A stretch of 5,692 nt of DNA from positions 1 through 5,692 of the forward strand of contig CACZNW010000188.1 of assembly GCA_902782595.1 (NCBI GenBank), given 5' to 3'. This document shows, piece after piece, positions 1-5,667 of the stretch. The notes below the pieces were generated by a model, which saw only the letters and a program-made list of their open reading frames with translations, was not told the origin of the DNA and searched no databases. Position 1 is the first letter of the stretch, and every line of letters begins with the position of its first letter. The translations under genes were made by a program, and so were the position numbers. The DNA comes from an uncultured Methanobrevibacter sp. Lineage in GTDB: Archaea; Methanobacteriota; Methanobacteria; Methanobacteriales; Methanobacteriaceae.

Positions 1-136
1 AGTCAAAAAAAGTTAAAATAATCGAATATTGTCTGAACCTTCGGGACGAGGGGGATAGCACGGTAATCCTATACTCACAGAGTATACAGCCCGTGAAGTA
101 AGAATACTCAACTTCTACAAAGTTGAGGTAGTTCAA
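1..136 (+). mobile_element. Right end of an IS200/IS605-family (TnpB-bearing) element, partial
   Basis: Only the 3' part of the element is in the window; it runs off the left edge. Seen in the sequence: an 8-bp perfect hairpin (CTCAACTT 107-114, loop CTACA, AAGTTGAG 120-127) followed at once by GTAGTTCA (128-135) and A (136). A terminal hairpin followed by GTAGTTCA is the classic right-end signature of many IS605-type elements in archaea and bacteria. A tnpB-like frame lies just inside. There are no terminal inverted repeats and no target duplication, as expected for this family, which transposes as single-stranded DNA through TnpA. The exact end is inferred to be near TTCAA (132-136). Whether a full tnpB or tnpA lies upstream cannot be seen. 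The family call rests on recognising the end structure, not on a database match. Confidence 0.68.
3..101 (+). CDS. C-terminal fragment of a TnpB-like protein (partial, possibly prematurely stopped)
   Basis: The frame starting at position 3 is open from the window edge for 32 codons and ends with LYSQSIQPVK and a TAA at 99-101. The other two plus frames stop almost at once (TAA at 19 and 14). TnpB is the RNA-guided nuclease of IS605-type elements, and its last codons normally overlap the omega RNA and right end, which is the arrangement seen here. The RuvC and zinc-finger domains that would prove identity lie outside the window. If the TAA is ignored, the frame continues as EYSTSTKLR and reaches a TAG at 129-131, inside the GTAG of the right end. 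Many members of the family stop there, so TAA may be a CAA-to-TAA nonsense change that trims about ten residues. Identity is inferred mainly from position. Confidence 0.5.
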   Translation, partial: SKKVKIIEYCLNLRDEGDSTVILYSQSIQPVK

Positions 137-152
137 GGGAGATATTATGAGC
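34..152 (+). ncRNA. Omega-RNA-like scaffold of the TnpB element with predicted guide
   Basis: Nested pairings read directly from the bases: TGAAC 34-38 with GTTCA 131-135; CTTC/GGG 39-45 with CCC 90-92 and GAAG 95-98 (GT bulge); inside these, GGAT 53-56 with ATCC 66-69 and ATACTC 71-76 with GAGTAT 80-85; then the terminal hairpin 107-127. This gives a compact multi-branched RNA whose 3' boundary is the transposon end. In the IS605 family the omega RNA is transcribed with or from the 3' part of tnpB, and the 16 or so bases just outside the right end act as guide. Here they would be GGGAGATATTATGAGC (137-152), the egsA leader and start. The fold was found by eye and was not energy-scored. Expression and the exact 5' end are unknown. 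Confidence 0.55.
137..141 (+). promoter_or_regulatory. egsA ribosome-binding site abutting the transposon end
   Basis: GGGAG lies 5 nt before the ATG at 147 and supports that start. It is the first sequence outside the inferred element end at 136, so the native egsA leader has been reduced to about 10 nt. I see no convincing archaeal TATA box between 1 and 136; the best candidate, TTAAAATA at 13-20, is weak. Confidence 0.65.
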
Positions 153-1190
153 AATAGGAAAATACAAATGCCTCGTGAAGTTTACATTGATCCGGGCATC
201 ATAAAGGATACTGCGGAAATATGCAAATCGTTGCGTCTTGATGAAAAGATTTTAATCGTCACCGGTGCCCATACATATGATGTGGGTGCAAAACCGGTTA
301 TAAAAAGTCTTGAAAAGGAAAATATTGAGTATGATGTTATAAAAGTAAATAATGCGTCTGAAGATTCAATAGCTGAAGTCGAAGAGTTGATTACACCCGA
401 TACAACCGTTTTGGGTGTCGGCGGCGGGAAAGTTATTGATGTGGCCAAATTATCCTCATACAATCAGGGTGTGTACTTTGTATCAATGCCGACAACTGCT
501 TCACATGACGGTATTGTATCTCCTATGGCATCAATAAAAAATCCCAACACTTCAATATCCGTTACCGCTCACTCACCGATTGCAGTCATTGCAGACTCTG
601 AAATCTTGGCACAGTCTCCATTCAGACTGCTGGCTGCTGGATGTGCGGATTTGATTGCAAACTTCACAGCAATCAAGGACTGGGAATTGGCACATCGTTT
701 GAAAAACGAGTCCTTTTCCGAATCAGCTGCAGCATTGTCAATAATGTCTGCACACCTGATTACAGACAATATTTCCAATATCAAACCCAATCTCGAACCG
801 AGTGCAAGAATAGTTATGAAATCACTGTTCAGTGGAGGTATGGCCATAAGCATTGCAGGTTCATCAAGACCTGCAAGCGGATCCGAGCATCTGTTTTCAC
901 ATGCACTTGATAAGATTCTTGACAAGCCTGCGCTTCACGGTGAACAGTGTGGTATAGGTACCATAATGATGATGTATCTCCATGGCGGAAATTGGAGGGC
1001 AATAAAACAATCTTTAGAAGCCGTACAGGCTCCAACATCTGCATCGGAAATCGGGATTGCAGAAGAGGATATTATTGAGGCATTGACAATGGCTCATAAA
1101 ATCAGACCTGAGCGATACACAATCTTGGGAGACAATGGAATTTCAAAAGAAGCGGCTTATGAACTGGCTCATAAAACAGAGGTGATTTAG
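147..1190 (+). CDS. egsA: sn-glycerol-1-phosphate dehydrogenase [NAD(P)+]
   Basis: A cytosolic enzyme that reduces dihydroxyacetone phosphate to sn-glycerol-1-phosphate, the stereospecific backbone of archaeal ether lipids. At 347 aa it has the usual length for the family. The Rossmann-like half carries the nucleotide-binding stretch GVGGGKVIDVAK (about 90-101) and the conserved PTTASHDG (115-122). The helical C-terminal half holds the expected Zn ligands: D168 in GCADLI, H248 in GSEHLF and H264 in LHGEQ. These match the pattern known for archaeal G1P dehydrogenases and the related iron/zinc dehydrogenase fold. The start is fixed by ATG at 147 with GGGAG 5 nt upstream. It is the first gene of an operon; its TAG is directly followed by the ATG of the UPF0179 gene. 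A mobile-element end sits 10 nt upstream, so transcription may depend on read-through. The call is firm. Confidence 0.96.
   Translation: MSNRKIQMPREVYIDPGIIKDTAEICKSLRLDEKILIVTGAHTYDVGAKPVIKSLEKENIEYDVIKVNNASEDSIAEVEELITPDTTVLGVGGGKVIDVAKLSSYNQGVYFVSMPTTASHDGIVSPMASIKNPNTSISVTAHSPIAVIADSEILAQSPFRLLAAGCADLIANFTAIKDWELAHRLKNESFSESAAALSIMSAHLITDNISNIKPNLEPSARIVMKSLFSGGMAISIAGSSRPASGSEHLFSHALDKILDKPALHGEQCGIGTIMMMYLHGGNWRAIKQSLEAVQAPTSASEIGIAEEDIIEALTMAHKIRPERYTILGDNGISKEAAYELAHKTEVI
1179..1186 (+). promoter_or_regulatory. Strong Shine-Dalgarno inside the egsA 3' end
   Basis: GAGGTGAT, close to a perfect complement of the methanogen 16S rRNA tail, lies in the last codons of egsA, 4 nt before the ATG at 1191. 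It fixes the UPF0179 start and suggests translational coupling. Confidence 0.75.
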
Positions 1191-1628
1191 ATGATTACAT
1201 TGATAGGCGTAGATTTGGCAAAAGAAGGTCAGGAGTTTGTTTTTCTAGGTCCTGCCGGTGAATGTGAAGACTGCCGATTCAAATCAGCCTGTACTGGAAA
1301 TCTTGAAGAAAACAGGAAATATGTTGTAGTTGAAGTAAAGGATAATGAGCAGAACTGCCCGATACATGCGGAAGGTAAAGTAATTCCTGTTGAGGTTGAC
1401 AGGGCTAAAATAGATTTGCTTACAGCTTCAAAAAGCATATTTGAAGGATCAACATTCACATATAATGCTCCTGAATGTGATGAGGTCTGTGAGTTCCATG
1501 ATTTGTGTTTCCCTGAAGGTTTAATTGAAAACGATAAATGCATAGTTTTAGAAAACAATGGAAAACATAAACGGGAATGTAAAAAAGGTTTTAAACTTAA
1601 TAACTTAACTTTAGGATTTGTGATATAA
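1191..1628 (+). CDS. UPF0179 family protein, Cys-rich
   Basis: A 145-aa soluble protein recognised as UPF0179 (Pfam PF03684), an archaeal family without an established function. The N-terminus MITLIGVDLAKEGQEFVFLG is typical. Nine cysteines fall in two clusters: C25-x2-C28-x5-C34 with C56, and C96-x3-C100-x5-C106 with C117 and C130. This suggests a metal site, either zinc or an Fe-S cluster; that is inference. There is no signal peptide or membrane segment. It starts immediately after the egsA stop, with GAGGTGAT at 1179-1186, and its TAA overlaps the ATG of rpiA by one base, so the three genes are surely co-transcribed. The linkage to G1P dehydrogenase and ribose-5-phosphate isomerase hints at a role in central carbon or lipid precursor metabolism, but nothing in the sequence identifies a reaction. 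Confidence 0.9.
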   Translation: MITLIGVDLAKEGQEFVFLGPAGECEDCRFKSACTGNLEENRKYVVVEVKDNEQNCPIHAEGKVIPVEVDRAKIDLLTASKSIFEGSTFTYNAPECDEVCEFHDLCFPEGLIENDKCIVLENNGKHKRECKKGFKLNNLTLGFVI

Positions 1629-2314
1629 TGAAAGACACTAGTAGCAACAGCTCTTCTAAAATGAATGCCGGATATAAGGCTGCCGAATATGTTAAAGACG
1701 GAATGATTTTGGGTCTTGGAACCGGTTCAACAACACATTTTTTCATTGAAAAAGTTGGAATGAGAATCAGGGATGAAGGAATTAGCGTTATGGGTGTTCC
1801 AACATCATTTCAGTCATTGTTGATTGCTAAAAAATGGAATATTCCAATAACCACTCTTGAAGAACATGACATTGACCTGTCCGTGGATGGTGCTGATGAA
1901 GTGGATGGTGAGTTTAACCTGATTAAAGGAGGAGGAGCAGCCCACACCAAAGAAAAAATTGTAGATTATGCTGCGAAGGATTTTATTGTCATTGTAGATG
2001 AATCCAAAGTTGTTGAGGAGTTGGGAAGTTTCCCTGTGCCTGTAGAAGTGCTTCCGGATGCATCAAGAATGGTTATCCGGGAACTTGAAGACATGGGAGC
2101 TATATGCGAGATAAGAATGGCTCAAAGAAAAGATGGACCTGTAATCACCGACAACGGCAATTTCGTAATTGACGCCAAATTCAACAAAATTGAATCTCCA
2201 TCACACCTTGAAATTGACATAAACTCAATACCTGGCGTTGTGGAGAATGGAATATTCTCACAGATGGTCGATAAGGTCATTGTAGGAACCGATGAAGGTA
2301 CAAAAGAGTTATAA
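1628..2314 (+). CDS. rpiA: Ribose-5-phosphate isomerase A
   Basis: A cytosolic enzyme interconverting ribose 5-phosphate and ribulose 5-phosphate. In methanogens that lack an oxidative pentose pathway it links ribulose 5-phosphate to nucleotide and aromatic precursor synthesis. At 228 aa it has the normal RpiA size. Motifs are GLGTGST (29-35, phosphate-binding loop), SVDGADEVDG (85-94) and KGGGAAHTKEK (100-110). D87, D90, K100 and E109 align with the catalytic and substrate residues D81, D84, K94 and E103 of E. coli RpiA. VDESK (123-127) is also conserved. The ATG overlaps the UPF0179 stop (TAATG) with GTGAT at 1620-1624 in front. This start gives a short polar tail, MKDTSSNSSSK, before the conserved fold. 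An internal Met at residue 12 lacks a clear Shine-Dalgarno, so the longer form is preferred. Confidence 0.96.
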   Translation: MKDTSSNSSSKMNAGYKAAEYVKDGMILGLGTGSTTHFFIEKVGMRIRDEGISVMGVPTSFQSLLIAKKWNIPITTLEEHDIDLSVDGADEVDGEFNLIKGGGAAHTKEKIVDYAAKDFIVIVDESKVVEELGSFPVPVEVLPDASRMVIRELEDMGAICEIRMAQRKDGPVITDNGNFVIDAKFNKIESPSHLEIDINSIPGVVENGIFSQMVDKVIVGTDEGTKEL

Positions 2315-2323
2315 GTGATGAAA

Positions 2324-2539
2324 ATGGCAATGTTTGATATTCCAGATATTAAAGAATTGACTTTGAAAATTGTAATTGTATTCGGTGTTATAATTGTATT
2401 TTATGGTGTTTTGTGGTTGCTTGTAACACTTGGATTAATTCCGGCAATTATTGCAGCTGTGTTCCCTCAGGTCGTGCTGATAATCATAGGATTATTTATT
2501 ATTTACACTGCATTTGACCACAAAAAAAGATATTACTGA
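2324..2539 (+). CDS. Small two-helix membrane protein of unknown function
   Basis: About 71 aa, not recognised as a named family. A short amphipathic N-terminus (MFDIPDIKELTLK) precedes two hydrophobic helices. One spans roughly TLKIV to LVTLGL, the second PAIIAAVF to FIIYTAF, and the protein ends in a basic tail, DHKKRYY. The hairpin topology would put the charged tail, and probably the N-terminus, on the cytoplasmic side. The start is ambiguous: GTG 2315, ATG 2318, ATG 2324 and ATG 2330 are all in frame. ATG 2324 is chosen because GTGAT (2315-2319) then sits 4 nt upstream, the same spacing as for the UPF0179 gene. It follows rpiA within a few bases and is the last gene of the operon, before a T-rich tract. 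It is a real gene by context and composition, but its function is unknown. Confidence 0.75.
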   Translation: MAMFDIPDIKELTLKIVIVFGVIIVFYGVLWLLVTLGLIPAIIAAVFPQVVLIIIGLFIIYTAFDHKKRYY

Positions 2540-2562
2540 TTTTTTAACCCTTTTCATTTTTT
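2540..2562 (+). terminator. T-rich archaeal-type terminator after the egsA operon
   Basis: Directly after the TGA there are three T runs, TTTTTT (2540-2545), TTTT (2551-2554) and TTTTTT (2557-2562), with no hairpin. Oligo-T tracts are the usual intrinsic terminator in archaea. The remaining 60 bp to the next gene would hold the promoter for yjbQ; the AT-rich GTTTATTT near 2575-2582 is a possible but weak TATA element. Confidence 0.5.
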
Positions 2563-2611
2563 AGAGGATAGTTTTGTTTATTTCAGCTTTAACACTTTTA
2601 AACTTTATTTT

Positions 2612-2620
2612 GGTGATATC
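2612..2620 (+). promoter_or_regulatory. Shine-Dalgarno of the yjbQ-like gene
   Basis: GGTGATATC ends 2 nt before the ATG at 2623. GGTGATC is the methanogen anti-SD complement, so this firmly sets the start and also supports a methanobacterial host. Confidence 0.65.
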
Positions 2621-2622
2621 CG

Positions 2623-3027
2623 ATGACAGTTAAAACTTATTTTTTAAAAATTGATACCCGAAGAAACTTTGAAATTATTGACATTACCTCAAAAATCAAT
2701 GATATGATTGACGTCAGGCAGGGAATCGTTTCAGTCTTTTCAAAACATTCCACCTCGGCTATTGTTGTTAATGAAAATGAGGAAGGTCTTTTAGATGATT
2801 TGGAATTCACCCTTGACAATTTAATCACCGATAAATTCACCTACAAACATGATAGAATTGACAATAATGCCAGATCACATTTAAAATCATTTCTACTATC
2901 TTCCAGTGAGTGTCTGCCCATTAAAAATTCCAGACTTGATCTGGGCACATGGCAGTCAGTTTTTTTCATTGAACTTGACGGACCGAGAAGCGGGCGAACA
3001 ATAACTTTAACTATAATAGGAGAATAA
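2623..3027 (+). CDS. YjbQ/UPF0047 family protein (secondary thiamine-phosphate synthase-like)
   Basis: 134 aa, a full-length member of the YjbQ family (Pfam PF01894), a compact single-domain cytosolic fold found as a trimer. Conserved signatures are all present: FSKHSTSAIVVNENEEGLL (39-57) with H42, N50 and E51; H76 in the YKHDR segment; NARSHLK (82-88) with H86; and LGTWQSVFFIELDGPR (107-122). The family is often named secondary thiamine-phosphate synthase because the E. coli member showed weak activity of this kind. The physiological reaction is not settled, so only the family name is safe. It is preceded by GGTGATATC and probably begins a new transcription unit after the T-rich tract. A winged-helix regulator follows 36 nt downstream and is probably co-transcribed. 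Confidence 0.92.
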   Translation: MTVKTYFLKIDTRRNFEIIDITSKINDMIDVRQGIVSVFSKHSTSAIVVNENEEGLLDDLEFTLDNLITDKFTYKHDRIDNNARSHLKSFLLSSSECLPIKNSRLDLGTWQSVFFIELDGPRSGRTITLTIIGE

Positions 3028-3063
3028 TATATTATTAATTTGTTAATAAGTGGAGTTTTAAAA

Positions 3064-3324
3064 ATGGATGATGAAACACTCAAAGTATATGGATATGTAA
3101 TCAGTTCTTCATACAGGCAAAAATCAGTGCAATCTCTCAATAAAAGCGATAAAATACCTACGGATTTGGCTGAGGATATTGGAATTAGGACAAATCACAT
3201 TTCCAAGGTATTGCGTGAACTTAAGGAATGTGGTGTTGCCGAGTGCATCAATGAGGAAAAACGTAAAAATAGAGTATACAGGCTGACATCTATGGGTGAA
3301 GATGTAGCCAAACTCATAGATTAA
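3064..3324 (+). CDS. Single-domain winged-helix transcriptional regulator
   Basis: 86 aa. After a short helix (MDDETLKVYGYVISSS) comes a winged helix-turn-helix. The HTH is LAEDIGIRTNHISKVLRELK (about 35-54), with recognition helix RTNHISKVLRELKECG. The wing follows (AECINEEKRKNRVYRLTS), then a final helix, MGEDVAKLID. The layout resembles ArsR/MarR-like small archaeal regulators in which the promoter-binding domain makes up the whole protein; no ligand-binding domain or cysteine sensor is visible apart from C56 and C61. ATG 3064 is chosen because GGAG lies at 3052-3055, 8 nt upstream. An in-frame TTG at 3040 would add eight residues with no good Shine-Dalgarno. It lies between the YjbQ gene and a small membrane peptide on the same strand. 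Autoregulation or control of these neighbours is plausible but unproven. Confidence 0.85.
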   Translation: MDDETLKVYGYVISSSYRQKSVQSLNKSDKIPTDLAEDIGIRTNHISKVLRELKECGVAECINEEKRKNRVYRLTSMGEDVAKLID

Positions 3325-3353
3325 TATTGATAATTCATGGTGGTTGCGTTTAA

Positions 3354-3494
3354 TTGAGAAGATGGACAATAATTTTAATATCAGTTATAATTCTACTATT
3401 AATTCTAATACTTATATTCAATAATTATGATGCCTCTCCTCAGGTGAACAATTACTCTGTTATGGAAACGCAAATGAGAAAGTTATGGTATTGA
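3354..3494 (+). CDS. Small single-pass membrane peptide, 46 aa, TTG start
   Basis: A short gene seen by reading the intergenic space. TTG at 3354 directly follows an in-frame TAA (3351-3353), so it is the only usable upstream start. GGTGGT at 3339-3344 lies 9 nt before it as a fair Shine-Dalgarno. The product begins MRRW, has one strongly hydrophobic stretch (TIILISVIILLLILILIF, residues 5-22), then a polar tail with NNYDASPQVNNYSVME and a basic end, MRKLWY. Positive-inside topology would put the N-terminus in the cytoplasm and the tail outside. It starts 29 nt after the regulator gene and ends 6 nt before the convergent pheT stop, filling the gap neatly. No family is recognised. The AT-rich composition could create such a stretch by chance, hence moderate confidence. 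Confidence 0.5.
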   Translation: MRRWTIILISVIILLLILILIFNNYDASPQVNNYSVMETQMRKLWY

Positions 3495-3495
3495 A

Positions 3496-3516
3496 TGAAT
3501 TCAGTTGATGAATTCA
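3496..3516. repeat. Palindromic hairpin at the convergent gene junction
   Basis: The 8-bp palindrome TGAATTCA occurs twice (3496-3503 and 3509-3516) around GTTGA, so the two copies can pair as an 8-bp stem with a 5-nt loop on either strand. It covers the stop codon and last codons of pheT and the end of the plus-strand cluster. No T run follows on either strand, so it is not a classical terminator; it could protect or mark mRNA 3' ends. Confidence 0.4.
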
Positions 3517-5156
3517 ATTTCAAATGCAATAACTGGATACTCAAGTGTAAAGTTTGTAATTACTTCGGGTGAAACCTCTCCGAAGAAACACTTAACTGAA
3601 CCGTTGCCTGAAACGCCGGTAACATCAGCAACCCTTCCGGTAATGAATGTTTTATTTTCGCTGTCGGATATCTCCATTGAATATCCTAGGTTTGTTAAAA
3701 CGCTTGTTACAATGGATTTTATTTCTGTAAAGTTGGCTGTTGAATGACATATTACTCCGGCTAATTTTTTAGATGAAACTGTGTTGTTTTCCCTTGTTTC
3801 ATCAATGTATAAAACGTCTCCGATTTCAAATATCTTCTGAGGCAGGTCTTCGTGCTTGTTGTCTTCTAAAAATTCCATTAAAGAGTTGATTAAACTGGTT
3901 CTAATCATAGTTCTGTCAATTGTAATGGGTCTTGCAACTTGCACGTGAGGTTTTTCTTCCTGGTTCATGTTCTTGTAATGTGCATCTTCACTTGTAAGCA
4001 TTAAACTCATTACTTCCTGAAAACCCAAACCGACCATTACTTCACGGATTATGCTTTCTGATTTAAACCAGTTATTTTCATAGGCAACAGTATTGATGTC
4101 AGGCAATTCGGCCACTACATCATTGATGTGGTACTGTACTGCAATGTTTTCAACAATATCGACTTCATGTAAAATGTCCACTCTGTAAGCTGGAATAATT
4201 GCCTTGACTTCATTGTCATTTATTATTTCAGCATCAAAACGGGCTTTCAGGAGCAGGTCATGAATGTCTCCTGCGGTTAGGTTGGTTCCACCAATAAGTT
4301 CATTGGCTGTATTGACATGAACATTCATCTCCTGTGGAGTTAAATCGGGACTTGTTATGGTTTTGTCCTCATATCTGACTTCCATGGATTTGATTTCGCC
4401 TCCAACTTCAGCGAATGATGAACAGATAATATTCAATGCCTGGTTAACCGCTCTTTCGTCAGTTCCGGTTACATCAACGATAATGTTATGTGTATCCTCT
4501 TTAAGTTTGGTTAACTCTCCGTTGATGATTGGGGGCATGGATAAAACATTGTCATCTTTATCAAGAATTAAAGGATATTTATCATACTTTTCAATTAAAT
4601 GTGCATAATCCTTGCCTTTGTCATGTTCAGTTAAAATCTCCTGAGGAGTCATTTCACTGTCTTTTTCAAGTGGAACGAAGGCATTTGCATCTTTTGATGT
4701 TGCAATGTATTTGAAAGGGCCTTCAACAACATCGGCATTGTGAATACCGATAGCTACCTTTTTCCTGTCTCTTCCAATAACCCAATGAAGGTTTTCCTGA
4801 AAATCCATACAGTATTTGAGTTTATCACCGGAAAAATCAACATTATCTATTTTGGCAAATCCAATAAACGGTCTGATTGCAGCAACGTCACTGTCTACTG
4901 TAACATATTCTCCGGATTGTTCAACTTTATAATCCGGAAAACCGATTTCCTGACCGATAAATCCTTTAAAAGATCTGGCCACTCCTTCAACAGACAGATT
5001 GTCCGGTCTGTTTGGGAAGAATTCGACTTTAATTTCTTCGTCGTCAAAGTCTTCTATGTCACTGGACATCATCGGTAAGGTGTCTATTAATTCATCTTTT
5101 TCCATATCTATTCCTAAATCTTTCAAATCCTGATATTTAAATGTTATAACTGGCAT
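3501..5156 (-). CDS. pheT: Phenylalanyl-tRNA synthetase beta subunit, archaeal type
   Basis: Beta chain of the cytosolic (alpha-beta)2 PheRS, which charges tRNA-Phe. The 551 aa match the short archaeal/eukaryotic form, which lacks the bacterial N-terminal EMAP and C-terminal anticodon-binding domains. [20 protein letters not shown] (46-65) is the archaeal hallmark. The B3/B4 editing region spans about 90-260. The B5 domain, around 270-345, includes [20 protein letters not shown]. The catalytic-like domain follows with [16 protein letters not shown] (376-391), [20 protein letters not shown] (419-438) and KIFEIGDV (441-448). GGAG (5167-5164) lies 7 nt before the ATG and supports the start. A membrane-protein gene ends 18 nt upstream on the same strand, so the two are probably co-transcribed. 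pheS is not in the window. The gene appears intact. Confidence 0.96.
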   Translation of the reverse strand: MPVITFKYQDLKDLGIDMEKDELIDTLPMMSSDIEDFDDEEIKVEFFPNRPDNLSVEGVARSFKGFIGQEIGFPDYKVEQSGEYVTVDSDVAAIRPFIGFAKIDNVDFSGDKLKYCMDFQENLHWVIGRDRKKVAIGIHNADVVEGPFKYIATSKDANAFVPLEKDSEMTPQEILTEHDKGKDYAHLIEKYDKYPLILDKDDNVLSMPPIINGELTKLKEDTHNIIVDVTGTDERAVNQALNIICSSFAEVGGEIKSMEVRYEDKTITSPDLTPQEMNVHVNTANELIGGTNLTAGDIHDLLLKARFDAEIINDNEVKAIIPAYRVDILHEVDIVENIAVQYHINDVVAELPDINTVAYENNWFKSESIIREVMVGLGFQEVMSLMLTSEDAHYKNMNQEEKPHVQVARPITIDRTMIRTSLINSLMEFLEDNKHEDLPQKIFEIGDVLYIDETRENNTVSSKKLAGVICHSTANFTEIKSIVTSVLTNLGYSMEISDSENKTFITGRVADVTGVSGNGSVKCFFGEVSPEVITNFTLEYPVIAFEIEFIN

Positions 5157-5174
5157 TTAATAACTCCATTTTTT

Positions 5175-5531
5175 CTAAAGTCCATAAAGTAAAATGAAAA
5201 ATAGAGATTCAATTACAAAATGAAGAGCTCTATGTTCTAACTCACCCATATTGCGTATGAAAATTGTATGGGTCACGTCGATAACAAAATGAATTAGGGC
5301 TGCTTGAACTCCGATAATTGGATTTAAAAAAACCATTGAAAGCACTATGAAATGGAATCCCGCCTCCATAATCTCATGAACCAGCCAGGTCTGCCAAGTG
5401 GATTTGGTGGATTGCTGGATTATGGCACCTAATAGAATGTAGAAGTTATTCAAGACTCTCCACATTAATGTAGTGTGTAATATATCACTCATAGCCAATA
5501 CAATAGCAACATAAAACCATAATACTTCCAT
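5175..5531 (-). CDS. Polytopic membrane protein with His/acid-rich helices, unknown function
   Basis: 118 aa from ATG 5531; no named family recognised. Four hydrophobic segments are visible: about 3-18, 28-38 (short), 54-84 and 101-117. Unusually, they carry charged and metal-ligand-type residues: D16 and H19; H52, E53, E56 and H60; H81, D85 and H88; E99, H100, H104 and E108. This recalls membrane metalloenzymes or families such as DUF3307, which share a similar H-x3-D helix; that is inference only. An in-frame TTG at 5609 would add 26 residues, but the added region contains a strong TATA element (5577-5589), so ATG 5531 is preferred. Its Shine-Dalgarno is weak (AGGA at 5547-5544, 12 nt away). 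It ends 18 nt before pheT and likely shares its transcript. Confidence 0.8.
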   Translation of the reverse strand: MEVLWFYVAIVLAMSDILHTTLMWRVLNNFYILLGAIIQQSTKSTWQTWLVHEIMEAGFHFIVLSMVFLNPIIGVQAALIHFVIDVTHTIFIRNMGELEHRALHFVIESLFFILLYGL

Positions 5532-5576
5532 TTTTTTACACAGTCCTACTTTTGATAATATTAATAATATGATTTT

Positions 5577-5589
5577 ATTATATAATATA
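5577..5589 (-). promoter_or_regulatory. Probable TATA box for the membrane gene and pheT
   Basis: Read on the minus strand, TATATTATATAAT matches an archaeal box A. Initiation about 25 nt downstream would fall near 5550-5555 and give a leader of about 20-25 nt before ATG 5531. This supports a membrane gene-pheT transcript and argues against the upstream TTG start. The region is very AT-rich, so chance matches are possible. Confidence 0.5.
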
Positions 5590-5652
5590 GTTATCGTTCG
5601 GAAGATCAATGTCGTAAACTTTAGAAAATTTTTGAATTTTTTTTGTTTTCAT
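5578..5652 (-). CDS. Possible 24-aa small ORF with strong ribosome-binding site
   Basis: On the minus strand ATG 5652 is preceded by GAGGAGG (5669-5663) with a 10-nt spacer, one of the strongest Shine-Dalgarno sites in the window. The frame encodes a basic, then acidic peptide (starts MKTKKIQKFSKVYDIDL, ends DNYII) and stops at TAA 5580-5578, within the TATA element. It could be a true small protein, a leader peptide, or the head of a gene broken by a frameshift. No homology is recognised. It contains one Phe, so a Phe-dependent attenuator for pheT is not supported. Confidence 0.3.
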   Translation of the reverse strand: MKTKKIQKFSKVYDIDLPNDNYII

Positions 5653-5667
5653 TGATTTTTTTCCTCC

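Noticed and set aside
569..925. Long minus-strand ORF inside egsA
   Set aside because: It is a codon-usage shadow of a firmly identified gene, with no family features or ribosome-binding site.
3040..3063. Longer start (TTG 3040) for the winged-helix regulator
   Set aside because: ATG 3064 has GGAG at a proper distance; the extra residues would be encoded by the Shine-Dalgarno region itself.
4740..5078. Plus-strand 112-codon ORF opposite pheT
   Set aside because: It overlaps a conserved part of pheT on the other strand and shows no recognisable protein features.
5532..5609. 26-residue N-terminal extension of the membrane protein from TTG 5609
   Set aside because: The region holds a TATA element and very AT-rich DNA, the start is TTG without a Shine-Dalgarno, and ATG 5531 begins a normal first helix.
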